A DNA stretch of 43,835 nt from Xanthobacteraceae bacterium (GCA_030041005.1 JASHOR010000030.1:1-43835), one strand, 5' to 3'; numbered from the stretch's first letter, positions 34,782 to 43,385 are shown. The notes: generated by a model not told the origin, from the sequence alone. Made by a program: numbers and translations.

Positions 34782-36383
34782 ATGAGCAGCGCAACCGCCG
34801 TAATCGATTTCGACAAATACCGCCTGCGCCATTTCGTCGATCAACTCCTCGATCTTGGCGAGGTCGAGATCCATGAACGGCCGGTGCCGCTGACCGGCGT
34901 GAGCAGCATCATCGAAGGGACAAGCAAGGCCGTGCTGTTCAAGAAAGCGGGCCCCGAACAGGTGGAGCTCGTGGCCAAGACCGCAGGCAACCGCAAGCGC
35001 ATTGCTGCGGCCTTCGGCGTCAGCGAAGACAAGCTTTACGACGAATACTTCCGCCGTCTCGCCGACCCGCAACCGCTCGTCACGGTGCCATCGGCCGACG
35101 CGCCGGTGCATCAGATCAAGATCACCGGCAAGGAGGTCGATCTGAGCAAGCTGCCGTTTCACCCGCAGCATGCCTATGACGGCTCCTGCTATCTCAGCGC
35201 CGCCATCGACTACACCGTCGATTCCGCGACCGGCCGGCGCAACGTCGGCTGTCGCCGCTTGAGCCTGCGCAACCGCTACGAAACCGGCACCAACGTCACC
35301 GCACCCTCGGATCTCAAACGCATCTACACCGCCAGCGTCGCCAGGGGCGAAAAATTGCCGATCACATTCACGGTCGGCGCCCATCCGCTCGATTTCTTTG
35401 CTGCCACCACGCGGCAGCCAGGGGACGAGCTGGGGCTCATCGCCAATTTTCGCGGCGAGCCGGCGCCGGTTGTGAAAAGCCTCACCAACGACATTTTGGT
35501 CCCGGCCGACGCCGAGATGACGCTTGAAGGTTATTTGGACGAACGCGGCTACGTCGAGCCGGAAGGTCCGTACGGCGAATACATGGGCTATTACGGCGCC
35601 ATTCATATGGACCCGGTATTCCACTGCACGGCGATCACCATGCGTTCCGACGTGCTGCACCACACCCTGTTGCATGGCTCGGCATTCGTGCTCGACCAGA
35701 CCGACAGCGCCACGATTTCCGCCATGCGGACCGAAGCCGAGGCCATGCGCATCCTGAAAGGCGTGGTGCGCGAACCGGTCGCGGTCTATCTGCGCGAGGT
35801 GTCCGGCGGCTGCAATACGCTGCGTGTTTCCATCAGGCAGCGTGCCTACGGTGAAGCGAAGCAGGCGATCGCCGCGCTGTTCGGCGGCATCCTGCGTTTG
35901 AAGCACATCTACATATTCGACGAGGACATCGACATCCACAACGACCGACAGGTGGATTGGGCCTTGGGGACGCGCTTTCAGGCCGACCAGGACCTCGTCG
36001 TGCTGCAGGGCATTCTGGGCATGACCATGGACCCCTCGCTCAACGGCAGGCGGACCGGCGCCAAATCGGGTTTCGACTGCACCAAGCCGTTCGGCCGCGA
36101 GGGACAGCTTCCGCTGACGCGCTGCGCCGCAAAAGTGTTCACGGGACTTGCGCGCTATCAGAGCGTCGAGCAGGCGCTTACCGCGTCGCCGATGTTTTTT
36201 GCCGATATCGTCGAATCGCTCGGCAGCGATGACGGACGCGAGATTGCGTGTGCGCTCGACGATCTACGCCAAGCAGGACGCCTCGGCCGTGACCGAGACG
36301 GGCGCTACTATCTGCAAGCGGCCAAACCGGGCTCAACCGGCATCGTCGGGGAGCTTTATCACGATCCGAACCAGGGCGCGTGA
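34782..36383 (+). CDS. UbiD-family decarboxylase
   Basis: 533 residues. LRHFVDQLLDLGEVEIHERPVPLTG and FKKAGPEQVELVAKTAGNRKRIAAAFGV form the N-terminal part; DGSCYLSAAIDYTVD, GCRRLSLRNR and EGPYGEYMGYYG (Glu266 equivalent to the catalytic Glu) form the prenylated-FMN/metal site; the C-terminal helical part follows. The family adds or removes carboxyl groups from unsaturated or aromatic acids and needs prenylated FMN from UbiX. No ubiX lies near, so the cofactor would come from elsewhere in the genome. Substrate unknown; ubiquinone synthesis UbiD is usually about 490-500 residues, so a paralogue for aromatic-acid breakdown is also possible. GGAGACCGGATC precedes ATG 34782. Confidence 0.92.
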   Translation: MSSATAVIDFDKYRLRHFVDQLLDLGEVEIHERPVPLTGVSSIIEGTSKAVLFKKAGPEQVELVAKTAGNRKRIAAAFGVSEDKLYDEYFRRLADPQPLVTVPSADAPVHQIKITGKEVDLSKLPFHPQHAYDGSCYLSAAIDYTVDSATGRRNVGCRRLSLRNRYETGTNVTAPSDLKRIYTASVARGEKLPITFTVGAHPLDFFAATTRQPGDELGLIANFRGEPAPVVKSLTNDILVPADAEMTLEGYLDERGYVEPEGPYGEYMGYYGAIHMDPVFHCTAITMRSDVLHHTLLHGSAFVLDQTDSATISAMRTEAEAMRILKGVVREPVAVYLREVSGGCNTLRVSIRQRAYGEAKQAIAALFGGILRLKHIYIFDEDIDIHNDRQVDWALGTRFQADQDLVVLQGILGMTMDPSLNGRRTGAKSGFDCTKPFGREGQLPLTRCAAKVFTGLARYQSVEQALTASPMFFADIVESLGSDDGREIACALDDLRQAGRLGRDRDGRYYLQAAKPGSTGIVGELYHDPNQGA

Positions 36384-36503
36384 TCCACGGCGGTATCGGA
36401 GGCCCGAGGCTCGCGGCATGTGCCGTAATCCGTCGATCTCCCGCCATAAGCCAACGTGAGCGCCGCGTGCCCGATACTGCGCCGTAGAACCTGATCGCCA
36501 CCG

Positions 36504-37871
36504 ATGGACCCCGCCAACAACCCGCTGCTCACGGATCTTTATCAGCTCAACATGATCCAGGCTTATCTGGACCATGGCGACACGCGCACGGCGGTATTCG
36601 AGTTGTTTGCGCGCACTCTCCCTCCGCAGCGCCGATTTTTGCTCGCGGCCGGACTGGAACAGGCGCTGGATTTTCTGGAAAACCTGCGCTTTTCGCCGAG
36701 CGACATCGACTGGCTCAGGACTACCGGCCGATTCAAACAGAACATGCTCGACTACCTCGCCGAATTTCGCTTCGACGGAGACGTGCATGCCATGCCGGAG
36801 GGCACGGCATTCTTCGCCAACGAGCCCATTCTGCGCGTGACAGCGCCGTTGCCGCAGGCGCAATTCGTTGAAACGCGTCTTATCAACATTCTTCACTTCC
36901 AATCGCTGATCGCGGCAAAGGCGGCCCGTTGCGTGCTGGCCGCGCCGAATAAGCTTCTCGTCGATTTCGGACTGCGGCGCGCGCACGGCGCCGAAGCCGG
37001 CCTGATGGCGGCGCGCGCGAGTTTTTTGGCCGGCTTCGCCGGAACCGCCACCGTGCTCGCCGGAGAGAAATTCGGCATTCCGCTCTACGGCACGATGGCG
37101 CACTCGTTTATCGAAGCCTTCGACGACGAGGCGGCGGCTTTCGAAGCCTTTGCCCGGTCGCGGCCGGACAATCTGACGATTCTGCTGGACACCTACGATA
37201 CCGAGGCCGCGGCCCGAAAGGTCGTGACGCTCGCGCCGCGCTTGCAAACAGCCGGCATCACGATTCGCAGCGTTCGGCTCGACAGCGGCGATCTTGCCGC
37301 GCTGGCGAAGAGCGTGCGCATGATTTTCGACCAGGGCGGATTGTCAGGCGTGGCGATTTTCGCGAGCGGCGGTCTCGACGAAGCTTCGCTTGCCGGATTC
37401 GCACGCGATAACGCCCCAATCGACGGTTTCGGCATCGGCACCGCGCTGACCACCTCGGGCGACGTGCCCGCGGCCGATTGCGTTTACAAGCTCCAGGAAT
37501 ATGCCGGACTGCCGCGGCGCAAGCGCTCGGAGAAAAAAGCGACCTGGCCGGGCCGCAAGCAGGTGTGGCGGCGATACGGCGCGGACGGGCGAATGGCCGG
37601 AGACGTTCTGAGCCTTGCCGGCCATGACCAGCCTGGCGAACCGCTGATCCAGCCGGTCATGCAAGGCGGCCAGCGTCTGCATCCGCCGGAGACGCTCGCC
37701 ACGATAAAACTCCGCGTCAAACGTGAGCTGGAGCGATTGCCCGAGCCCTTGCGGCAGCTCGAGCTGGACGCGACATATCCGGTCGAGATCGCGCCCGAAC
37801 TGGTGAAGCTTGCCGCCGATGTCGACCGGCGTCTGCAGTCGGGGGGAACACGGTCCACGGCCCAGCCATGA
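36504..37871 (+). CDS. pncB: Nicotinate phosphoribosyltransferase
   Basis: 455 residues. DLYQLNMIQAYLDHG starts the family; RRAHGAEAGLMAARASFLAGFAGTATVLAGEKFGIPLYGTMAHSF holds the catalytic-His region and the substrate-binding loop; LDTYDTEAAARKV, SVRLDSGDLAALAKSVR and FASGGLDEASLAGF follow. It couples ATP and PRPP to make nicotinate mononucleotide in NAD salvage. ATG 36504 opens it 120 bases after ubiD. It ends in ATGA, overlapping the nicotinamidase gene: the two form a translationally coupled pair. Confidence 0.94.
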   Translation: MDPANNPLLTDLYQLNMIQAYLDHGDTRTAVFELFARTLPPQRRFLLAAGLEQALDFLENLRFSPSDIDWLRTTGRFKQNMLDYLAEFRFDGDVHAMPEGTAFFANEPILRVTAPLPQAQFVETRLINILHFQSLIAAKAARCVLAAPNKLLVDFGLRRAHGAEAGLMAARASFLAGFAGTATVLAGEKFGIPLYGTMAHSFIEAFDDEAAAFEAFARSRPDNLTILLDTYDTEAAARKVVTLAPRLQTAGITIRSVRLDSGDLAALAKSVRMIFDQGGLSGVAIFASGGLDEASLAGFARDNAPIDGFGIGTALTTSGDVPAADCVYKLQEYAGLPRRKRSEKKATWPGRKQVWRRYGADGRMAGDVLSLAGHDQPGEPLIQPVMQGGQRLHPPETLATIKLRVKRELERLPEPLRQLELDATYPVEIAPELVKLAADVDRRLQSGGTRSTAQP

Positions 37872-38506
37872 GTGAACGTGCGACGTTCAGCGACAATGAC
37901 GCCTTGATCGTCGTGGATGTGCAAAATGACTTCTGTCCCGGCGGGGCGCTGGCGGTGCCGCGGGCAGACGAAGTGATCCCGATCGTCAACTCGCTCGCCG
38001 CGCGCTTTCACAACGTGGTGCTGACCCAGGATTGGCACCCGCAAGGCCACTCTTCATTCGCCTCCACGCATCCCGGCAGGAGACTTTTCGAGACGATCGC
38101 GGCACCCTACGGACCCCAAGTGCTTTGGCCCGACCATTGCGTCCAGGGCAGTTCAGGTGCGCAATTCCATCAGGCGTTGCGCGCCCCGCATGCCGCCCTG
38201 ATCGTGCGCAAGGGCTTTCGTCGCGATATCGATTCCTACTCCGCGTTCTACGAGAATGACCGCAGGACACCAACCGGCCTGACCGGATACTTGCGAGAGC
38301 GCGGCTTGACGCGGCTGTTCTTTGCCGGGCTGGCTCTGGATTTCTGCGTCCGCTATTCAGCCGAAGATGCACGGCGGCAGGGCTTCGACGCCTTCGTCGT
38401 CGAGGATGCCTGCCGCGCGATCGACCTGGAAGGATCGTTGACGGCCACGCATGCGAGCCTGTCCAAGCTCGGTATTCCCTGCCTCAGAACGAGCGAATTC
38501 ATTTGA
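37868..38506 (+). CDS. pncA: Nicotinamidase (pyrazinamidase-like)
   Basis: 212 residues of the cysteine hydrolase fold. The catalytic triad is visible: Asp17 (VVDVQNDF), Lys115 (VRKGF) and Cys160 (LALDFCVRYSAEDARRQG). The metal site is Asp55, His57, His61 (TQDWHPQGHSSF). It turns nicotinamide into nicotinate, which the upstream pncB then uses. ATG 37868 overlaps the pncB stop, so both are made from one transcript. A classic two-step salvage route to NAD. Confidence 0.95.
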   Translation: MSERATFSDNDALIVVDVQNDFCPGGALAVPRADEVIPIVNSLAARFHNVVLTQDWHPQGHSSFASTHPGRRLFETIAAPYGPQVLWPDHCVQGSSGAQFHQALRAPHAALIVRKGFRRDIDSYSAFYENDRRTPTGLTGYLRERGLTRLFFAGLALDFCVRYSAEDARRQGFDAFVVEDACRAIDLEGSLTATHASLSKLGIPCLRTSEFI

Positions 38507-38603
38507 AAAACCAGTCGCTTAGTCGCAGTCGAGGCAGTCCTTGCCCCGCGGCCAGGACCCTGTTTTGGCAGCGTAATTCTGATGCGGCATGACAGCGCGG
38601 ATG

Positions 38604-38616
38604 TGTGCAATGCACA
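38604..38616. promoter_or_regulatory. Perfect odd-length palindrome upstream of the zinc-ribbon gene
   Basis: TGTGCA at 38604-38609 and TGCACA at 38611-38616 flank one A, giving a 13-base perfect dyad, followed by a possible -35-like TTGACT at 38624-38629. It lies 98 bases after pncA and 117 bases before the putative start of the zinc-ribbon protein. The shape fits a dimeric repressor site; the binder is unknown. Confidence 0.35.
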
Positions 38617-38732
38617 AAATTTCTTGACTCCGCGGTTCCAGCCGGGAAAAGTCACAAAATCTTCAACTTTGGCGACCTGACCGGCCGATGCGACACCGAG
38701 CGACCGCACCTCTATCGAGCCTGCCATCGCTG

Positions 38733-38900
38733 ATGATACCGTGCCCCGTTTGCGCCGGGCGGATGGCCTATCATAGCCGCCGCTCGATCGGCTCCGAACT
38801 CGAAGACACGGTCTATGCCTGCGGGCGCTGCGGCGGCGAACTCATTCGCACCACCGTGTGCAGTACGGTCAAAGCCGACGGACGCAGGAGCGCCGCCTAG
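38733..38900 (+). CDS. Small zinc-ribbon protein (55 residues)
   Basis: A short frame coding MIPCPVCAGRMAYHSRRSIG and then ACGRCGGELIRTTV. Two CxxC knuckles (CPVC and CGRC), 30 residues apart, fit a zinc ribbon. Homologous small CxxC proteins are common in rhizobia (recalled, not searched). There is no good ribosome site before ATG 38733; the frame is open from 38688, where an ATG would add 15 residues. It ends in a hairpin with a T-run, which supports a real transcription unit. Function unknown. Confidence 0.45.
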   Translation: MIPCPVCAGRMAYHSRRSIGSELEDTVYACGRCGGELIRTTVCSTVKADGRRSAA

Positions 38901-38944
38901 TCTCTTATGTTCCCAGTCAAGAGTTAAGAGCATAGAGAGCCACG

Positions 38945-38968
38945 CCGCTCAGTTTTGTGAGCGGTTTT
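38945..38968 (+). terminator. Intrinsic terminator downstream of the zinc-ribbon gene
   Basis: CCGCTCA at 38945-38951 pairs perfectly with TGAGCGG at 38958-38964 around the loop GTTTTG, and TTTT follows. It lies 45 bases after the stop of the small zinc-ribbon frame and reads on the plus strand. Confidence 0.6.
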
Positions 38969-39135
38969 GGATATGAACGGAAGCTGCACAGAGCCGGAGG
39001 CGAGGCGGAGACGACGGTAGATCAGACTCTTATGCGCGGGTTGGGTACCGCCTTCCGTGTTTTCGTCTCGGGGCTTTCCTCGGTCTAGAGGGTCCCGTTT
39101 TGGCACGCGCACGCGCCAGCAACTATAAGTGCCAG

Positions 39136-39169
39136 TGGAGCTTTGGATTTGAATGTCAAATCCGCTCCA
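39136..39169 (-). terminator. Long hairpin directly after the hydrolase stop
   Basis: In plus-strand terms GGATTTGA (39145-39152) pairs with TCAAATCC (39156-39163) around a 3-base loop; outside it TGGAG (39136-39140) pairs with CTCCA (39165-39169), giving a 13-bp stem interrupted by unequal internal loops. It begins immediately after the minus-strand stop codon of the hydrolase (39170-39172). There is no clear T-run on the minus strand, so it may act as an RNA-stabilising or dispersed-repeat hairpin rather than a strong terminator. Confidence 0.45.
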
Positions 39170-40081
39170 TTAGGGGATCGCCAGCCCCATTTGCTGCATC
39201 GCGGCACGCCCAAGCAAGCCGAACGGATTGGCGAGCGTTTCCAGCATCTCAAAATGGTTGTAGCCCTCGCCAACCAGGAGTTCGGCGGGCTTGCCTGCGG
39301 ACTTGACTGCCGCAGCAAAATCCCTGGTCTGCCGCTGGAATTCAGGCGTTTCGTAAGTCCCGTAGCTGAGAATGAGCGGAGTATGCAGCCGATCGAGATG
39401 CCGCATGGCGCTCAGTTCTTCCTCCATTTCGTCGGTGAACTTCACGTACTTGGAACGTTTCGAAAGCCGCACCGGCTTGAGATCGTACATGCCGCTGGAA
39501 AGCGTCGCACCCTTGAGGATGTCGGACGGCAATCCGTCCCTGGTCCAATCGTGCGTCACCGTGCAGCCGGCCAGGTGGGAGCCGGACGAATGGGAGATCA
39601 GATGCAGCCGGCTGCGGTCTCCGCCGAATTTTTCAGCGTTGCGGTAAACCCAGCCAACGGCGCGACGCACCTGTTCGACCATCGGAAACAGGCTGCCATC
39701 CGCATTGATGACGTTGATGAAATCGAGCACCACTATATGCGCGCCGAGACGGACGAAAGGCTCGGCCAGGTAGGTGAACTCGCCGGCCGCGCCGTTACGC
39801 CAAGCGCCGCCATGAACGAATATTCCGACCGGGGCGTTCGACGACTTTTTAGTGCGATAGATGTCCAGTCCCTCGATCGGCGTCGGACCGTAGGCGAAGC
39901 GTTCGGGATTGCCGATACGCGATAGCGCTGCAGCGCTGTTGGCGAGGCGGCGCTTGCCGAGCTGGTCGCGGTTCGGCGCATAGACGATCTGATCGTAGGC
40001 GTCGTCGAGCTCCTGCTGATCCATGTCGAGCCAGACGATTGGCCCTTTGACTCGCGCTGCGGCGGCAGTTGCAGTGTTCAT
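39170..40081 (-). CDS. Alpha/beta hydrolase (kynurenine formamidase-like esterase)
   Basis: 303 residues. FVHGGAWRNG is the oxyanion motif; the nucleophile elbow reads LISHSSGSHLAG, in place of GHSAGAHLA in kynurenine formamidase; YNHFEM near the C-terminus supplies the His. So the fold is an esterase/formamidase of the esterase/lipase HGGXW group, cytoplasmic, with no signal peptide. Acting on N-formylkynurenine is a guess; no tryptophan-catabolic genes are near. Start ATG 40081 follows GAGGAACAACA. A dispersed-repeat-like palindrome lies upstream. Confidence 0.85.
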   Translation of the reverse strand: MNTATAAAARVKGPIVWLDMDQQELDDAYDQIVYAPNRDQLGKRRLANSAAALSRIGNPERFAYGPTPIEGLDIYRTKKSSNAPVGIFVHGGAWRNGAAGEFTYLAEPFVRLGAHIVVLDFINVINADGSLFPMVEQVRRAVGWVYRNAEKFGGDRSRLHLISHSSGSHLAGCTVTHDWTRDGLPSDILKGATLSSGMYDLKPVRLSKRSKYVKFTDEMEEELSAMRHLDRLHTPLILSYGTYETPEFQRQTRDFAAAVKSAGKPAELLVGEGYNHFEMLETLANPFGLLGRAAMQQMGLAIP

Positions 40082-40099
40082 TGTTGTTCCTCGAACGTC

Positions 40100-40133
40100 A
40101 TTCCGGGGCGCCGCGCTGCGGCGGTCCCGGAAT
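40100..40133. repeat. REP-like palindromic element between divergent genes
   Basis: ATTCCGGG at 40100-40107 pairs with CCCGGAAT at 40126-40133, and inside it CGCCGC (40109-40114) pairs with GCGGCG (40118-40123), making an almost complete 34-base hairpin with a short loop. The preceding CGTC and following CC fit the dispersed palindromic repeats of Bradyrhizobium-like genomes. It lies between the hydrolase and nikR starts, so it may affect both leaders. Confidence 0.6.
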
Positions 40134-40224
40134 CCATAACCACGAAAAACAAGGTTGGCCAAGATCGTCGACCGTGCTGAGGGCCCGGTGTGATAGGATC
40201 GCGTTGCCAGCCAAGGAGACAGCG

Positions 40225-40716
40225 ATGCAGCGCGTGACCATCACCATCGATGACAAGCTCGCCGAGGAGCTTGACCGCTTCATGGCGTCGCGTGGCTATG
40301 CCAATCGCTCGGAGGCGATCCGCGATCTCTCCCGCTCGGGCCTGCAGCAGGCGGCCACAGAGATCGCGGGTTCCCGACCCTGCGTCGCCGCGCTCGTCTA
40401 CATCTACGATCACGAGTCGCGCGAATTGCCCAAGCGGCTGACGCGCGACTTTCACGAGCGCCACGACCTCGCGCACACGACCCTGCATGTGCATCTCGAC
40501 CACGAGAGCTGCCTTGAAGTCACCGTGCTCAAGGGCCGCGGCGCCGAGGTTCAGACATTCGCCGATCACATCATCGCCGAGCGCGGCGTGCGCCACGGCC
40601 ATGTGGTCTATCTGCCGGCCGATGGCGCGCACAGCCACGGCCGCGGCGAGTCGCACAGTCACCGCGACCAAAGCCACAGCCATAGCCATGGTCAGCAGAG
40701 ACGGAAGGCGGACTGA
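40225..40716 (+). CDS. nikR: Nickel-responsive regulator NikR with histidine-rich C-terminal extension
   Basis: 163 residues (about 133 in E. coli). A ribbon-helix-helix DNA-binding part opens it (QRVTITIDDKLAEELDRFMASRGYANRSEAIRDL). The metal-sensing ACT-like domain has the high-affinity Ni2+ ligands: His77, His88, His90 and Cys96 (LHVHLDHESC), matching E. coli H76, H87, H89, C95 with one-residue offset. After about residue 133 comes an unusual tail with seven histidines in residues 136-155 (AHSHGRGESHSHRDQSHSHSH). It should repress nickel uptake genes in excess nickel, but no transporter, urease or hydrogenase gene is in view. AAGGAGACAGCG precedes ATG 40225. Confidence 0.92.
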   Translation: MQRVTITIDDKLAEELDRFMASRGYANRSEAIRDLSRSGLQQAATEIAGSRPCVAALVYIYDHESRELPKRLTRDFHERHDLAHTTLHVHLDHESCLEVTVLKGRGAEVQTFADHIIAERGVRHGHVVYLPADGAHSHGRGESHSHRDQSHSHSHGQQRRKAD

Positions 40717-40766
40717 TCCGTGTTGTCCGCTGTTGCATTGAGGAAGGACGAGAGGAAACGTCCCCC

Positions 40767-42422
40767 TCAACCGAGATTAAGTGCCTTGAAAAAATCGTTG
40801 CCTTTGTCGTCGATGACGATGAAAGCGGGGAAATCGACCACCTCGATGCGCCAGATCGCTTCCATGCCGAGCTCGGGATATTCGATCGTCTCGACCTTCT
40901 TGATGCAATGCTCGGCGAGGTTCGCCGCGGCGCCGCCGATCGAGGCGAGATAGAAGCCTCCATATTTCTTACAGGCCTCGCGCACCGCCGGCGAACGGTT
41001 GCCCTTGGCCAGCATCACCATGGAACCGCCGGCAGCCTGGAAATCGGCGACGAAGGAATCCATGCGGCCGGCCGTGGTGGGACCGAATGAGCCGGAGGCG
41101 TAGCCTTCCGGCGTCTTCGCGGGGCCCGCGTAATAGACCGGATGGTTCTTGAAATAATCGGGCAACCCCTCGCCGCGCTCCAATCGCTCGCGCAGTTTGG
41201 CGTGCGCGAGATCGCGCGCCACGATCATCGGGCCGTTGAGCGACAGTCGTGTCTTGATCGGATATTTGGAAAGCTGCGCCAGAATCTCCTTCATCGGCTT
41301 GTTGAGGTCGATTCTTTGCACCTCGCCGCCGAGTTTCTTCTCGTCGACCTCCGGCAGATATTTGGCCGGATTGTGCTCGAGCTCCTCCAGGAACACGCCG
41401 TCGCGGGTGATCTTGCCGAGCGCCTGCCGGTCGGCCGAGCACGACACGCCGAGCCCGATCGGCAACGAGGCGCCGTGGCGCGGCAGCCGGACGACGCGCA
41501 CGTCGTGGCAGAAATACTTGCCGCCGAACTGCGCGCCGACGCCGAGCGACTGCGTCATCTTCGCAATCTCGGCCTCCATTTCGCGGTCGCGGAAGGCATG
41601 GCCGTCCTCGGAGCCATGGTCGGGCAGCGTGTCGTAATATTTGCAGGAGGCGAGCTTGACCGTCTTCATCGTCAGTTCGGCCGAGGTGCCGCCGATGACG
41701 ATGGCAAGATGATAGGGCGGACAGGCCGCAGTGCCGAGCGTGAGCACCTTCTCTTTCAGGAATGCGAGCAGGCGGTCGCGCGTCAGAATCGACGGGGTCG
41801 CCTGAAACAGGAACGATTTGTTCGCCGAGCCGCCGCCCTTGGCGATGAACAGGAATTTATACGCGCCCTCGGCATCACCCGCGCCCTCGGCGTAAAGCTC
41901 GACCTGCGCCGGCATGTTCGAGCGGGTGTTTTTTTCCTCGAACATGGAGAGCGGCGCGAGCTGCGAATAGCGCAGATTGCGGCGCAGATACGCATCGCGC
42001 GCGCCCTCGGCGAGCGCCGCCTCGTCGGCGCCGTCGGTCCAGATGAGGCGCCCCTTCTTGCCCATGATGATCGCGGTGCCGGTGTCCTGGCACATCGGCA
42101 GCACACCGCCGGCGGCGATGTTGGCGTTCTTGAGAAAATCGTAGGCGACGAACTTGTCGTTATCCGAGGCCTCGGGGTCCTCGACGATGTGCTTGAGGCT
42201 CGCGAGATGCGCGGGGCGAAGGAGATGATTGATATCGGTGAACGCCGCCTCCGCCAGCGCCCGCAACGCCTCGCGCGGCACTACCAAAACCTCCTCGCCC
42301 AAGACGCGCTCGACGCGCACGCCGTCAGCGATCTTGCGGTAGGGCGTCGCATCCTTGCCGAGCGGGAAAAGGGGCGTGTGCTTGTAGGGCGGCGTGGGGC
42401 GAGTGGAGAGGGGTGCGTTCAT
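40767..42422 (-). CDS. fumA: Fumarate hydratase, class I ([4Fe-4S])
   Basis: 551 residues, normal for class I fumarase. Cluster-binding cysteines lie in LPMCQDTGT (Cys111), TAACPPYH and [13 protein letters not shown]-like [19 protein letters not shown] and [10 protein letters not shown] in the C-terminal half complete the pattern. It hydrates fumarate to malate in the citric acid cycle and is oxygen-sensitive. It is convergent with nikR (50 bp apart) and divergent from the HNH gene, with 75 bp between starts. Confidence 0.95.
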   Translation of the reverse strand: MNAPLSTRPTPPYKHTPLFPLGKDATPYRKIADGVRVERVLGEEVLVVPREALRALAEAAFTDINHLLRPAHLASLKHIVEDPEASDNDKFVAYDFLKNANIAAGGVLPMCQDTGTAIIMGKKGRLIWTDGADEAALAEGARDAYLRRNLRYSQLAPLSMFEEKNTRSNMPAQVELYAEGAGDAEGAYKFLFIAKGGGSANKSFLFQATPSILTRDRLLAFLKEKVLTLGTAACPPYHLAIVIGGTSAELTMKTVKLASCKYYDTLPDHGSEDGHAFRDREMEAEIAKMTQSLGVGAQFGGKYFCHDVRVVRLPRHGASLPIGLGVSCSADRQALGKITRDGVFLEELEHNPAKYLPEVDEKKLGGEVQRIDLNKPMKEILAQLSKYPIKTRLSLNGPMIVARDLAHAKLRERLERGEGLPDYFKNHPVYYAGPAKTPEGYASGSFGPTTAGRMDSFVADFQAAGGSMVMLAKGNRSPAVREACKKYGGFYLASIGGAAANLAEHCIKKVETIEYPELGMEAIWRIEVVDFPAFIVIDDKGNDFFKALNLG

Positions 42423-42466
42423 AAGTCCAATCCTATGCTTGCGTCACGCGGGAATTTGGGATTCCT

Positions 42467-42490
42467 GTGACCTTAAGTACTCTCGGTCAC
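42467..42490. promoter_or_regulatory. Inverted repeat in the fumarase/HNH intergenic space
   Basis: GTGACC (42467-42472) and GGTCAC (42485-42490) form a 6-bp dyad with a 12-base spacer, in the 75-bp gap between the fumarase start and the HNH gene start. A possible divergent control site, but short enough to be chance. Confidence 0.25.
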
Positions 42491-42497
42491 GCCTATT

Positions 42498-43385
42498 GTG
42501 GTGGCCATGGTATGCCCACGTGTCATGGATCATTTTTTGGGATATCACAAAACTGAGGATTTGGGACCATACGTGCCCAATGGGGTATTTTTTACCGCAA
42601 AGAATTATCGACCACTGACGGTCATCAGCAATAAGATCTGGGTGATCGAAGGCCGCGCGGTTCCCAGAGAATACAGAATCGTTGATGCGGGGACGATATT
42701 CAATGTCGTGTCGGAAAAGCGACCGGAGCGTTTTCGAACCTCGGAACAAGAGGAGGGTCTGACTATTCAATTCCGGACCGATGAATTTAATGACCCTATA
42801 GAAGTTACGAACTACGATTGGTTCATAACCCTGCGGGCCAAACTCCAAAATTTCAGCCGTGGATTTGCTCGTCTAAAGGACCCTGACTGTATTAGAGAAC
42901 TTGAAGCGGCTTGGAATAGCCGCGGTACTGTTGCGTCACACCCCGAATTAGCGGACGTCGAAAAGATTCTAAATGACGAAACGCAGGATTCAACGACAAA
43001 AAAACGCCTAGTTGATGCACGTTTAGGCCAAGGCCGATTTCGCGATCAATTAGAAAGGAGATGGGAAAATGCCTGTGCGGTAACCGGTTGCAAAGTGGCT
43101 TCTGTGCTACGTGCATCACATATTAAACCGTGGAAAGACTCAGGTGACGATGAGAGACTTGATCATAACAACGGGCTATTGCTGGCGGCTCACATAGATG
43201 CACTTTTCGATTGCGGTCTCATTACATTTAGAGACGACGGCAAAATGCTGGTGTCGAGAGAAATTCCCGGCAACGAGACGAGAAGGCTTCAGTTAGGTGG
43301 GTCACTTTCGAAAAAATTGACGAATAGCGAAAAGAGTTTTCTGCAACATCATCGGAAACATGTATACCGCGATAATCGGCAATGA
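42498..43385 (+). CDS. HNH-domain nuclease with unknown N-terminal domain
   Basis: 295 residues if the GTG at 42498 is the start; ATG at 42507 or 42525 (MDHFLGYHKTEDLGPY) are alternatives and the last fits the visible domain best. No clear ribosome site helps. The C-terminal third carries an HNH_2-type nuclease core: ACAVTGC (Cys193, Cys198), RASHIKPW (His208), LDHNNGLLLAAHIDALFD (Asn224, His232). The N-terminal 130 residues (GVFFTAKNYRPL, IWVIEGRAVPREYRIVDAGTIF) are not recognised; a methyl- or modified-base-reading domain is possible by analogy. Its DNA is visibly richer in A/T than its neighbours, uses codons such as TTA and AGA, and lies next to repeats: likely acquired. No methylase partner is in view. 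Confidence 0.85.
   Translation: MVAMVCPRVMDHFLGYHKTEDLGPYVPNGVFFTAKNYRPLTVISNKIWVIEGRAVPREYRIVDAGTIFNVVSEKRPERFRTSEQEEGLTIQFRTDEFNDPIEVTNYDWFITLRAKLQNFSRGFARLKDPDCIRELEAAWNSRGTVASHPELADVEKILNDETQDSTTKKRLVDARLGQGRFRDQLERRWENACAVTGCKVASVLRASHIKPWKDSGDDERLDHNNGLLLAAHIDALFDCGLITFRDDGKMLVSREIPGNETRRLQLGGSLSKKLTNSEKSFLQHHRKHVYRDNRQ

Noticed and set aside
34644-35939. 431-residue minus-strand frame opposite ubiD
   Set aside because: Antisense shadow of a gene with clear UbiD motifs.
38924-39112. Short minus-strand frame in the gap after the zinc-ribbon gene
   Set aside because: No ribosome site, motif or conservation visible; the terminator hairpin overlaps it.
41142-42470. 442-residue plus-strand frame opposite fumarase
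   Set aside because: Antisense to a normal class I fumarase.
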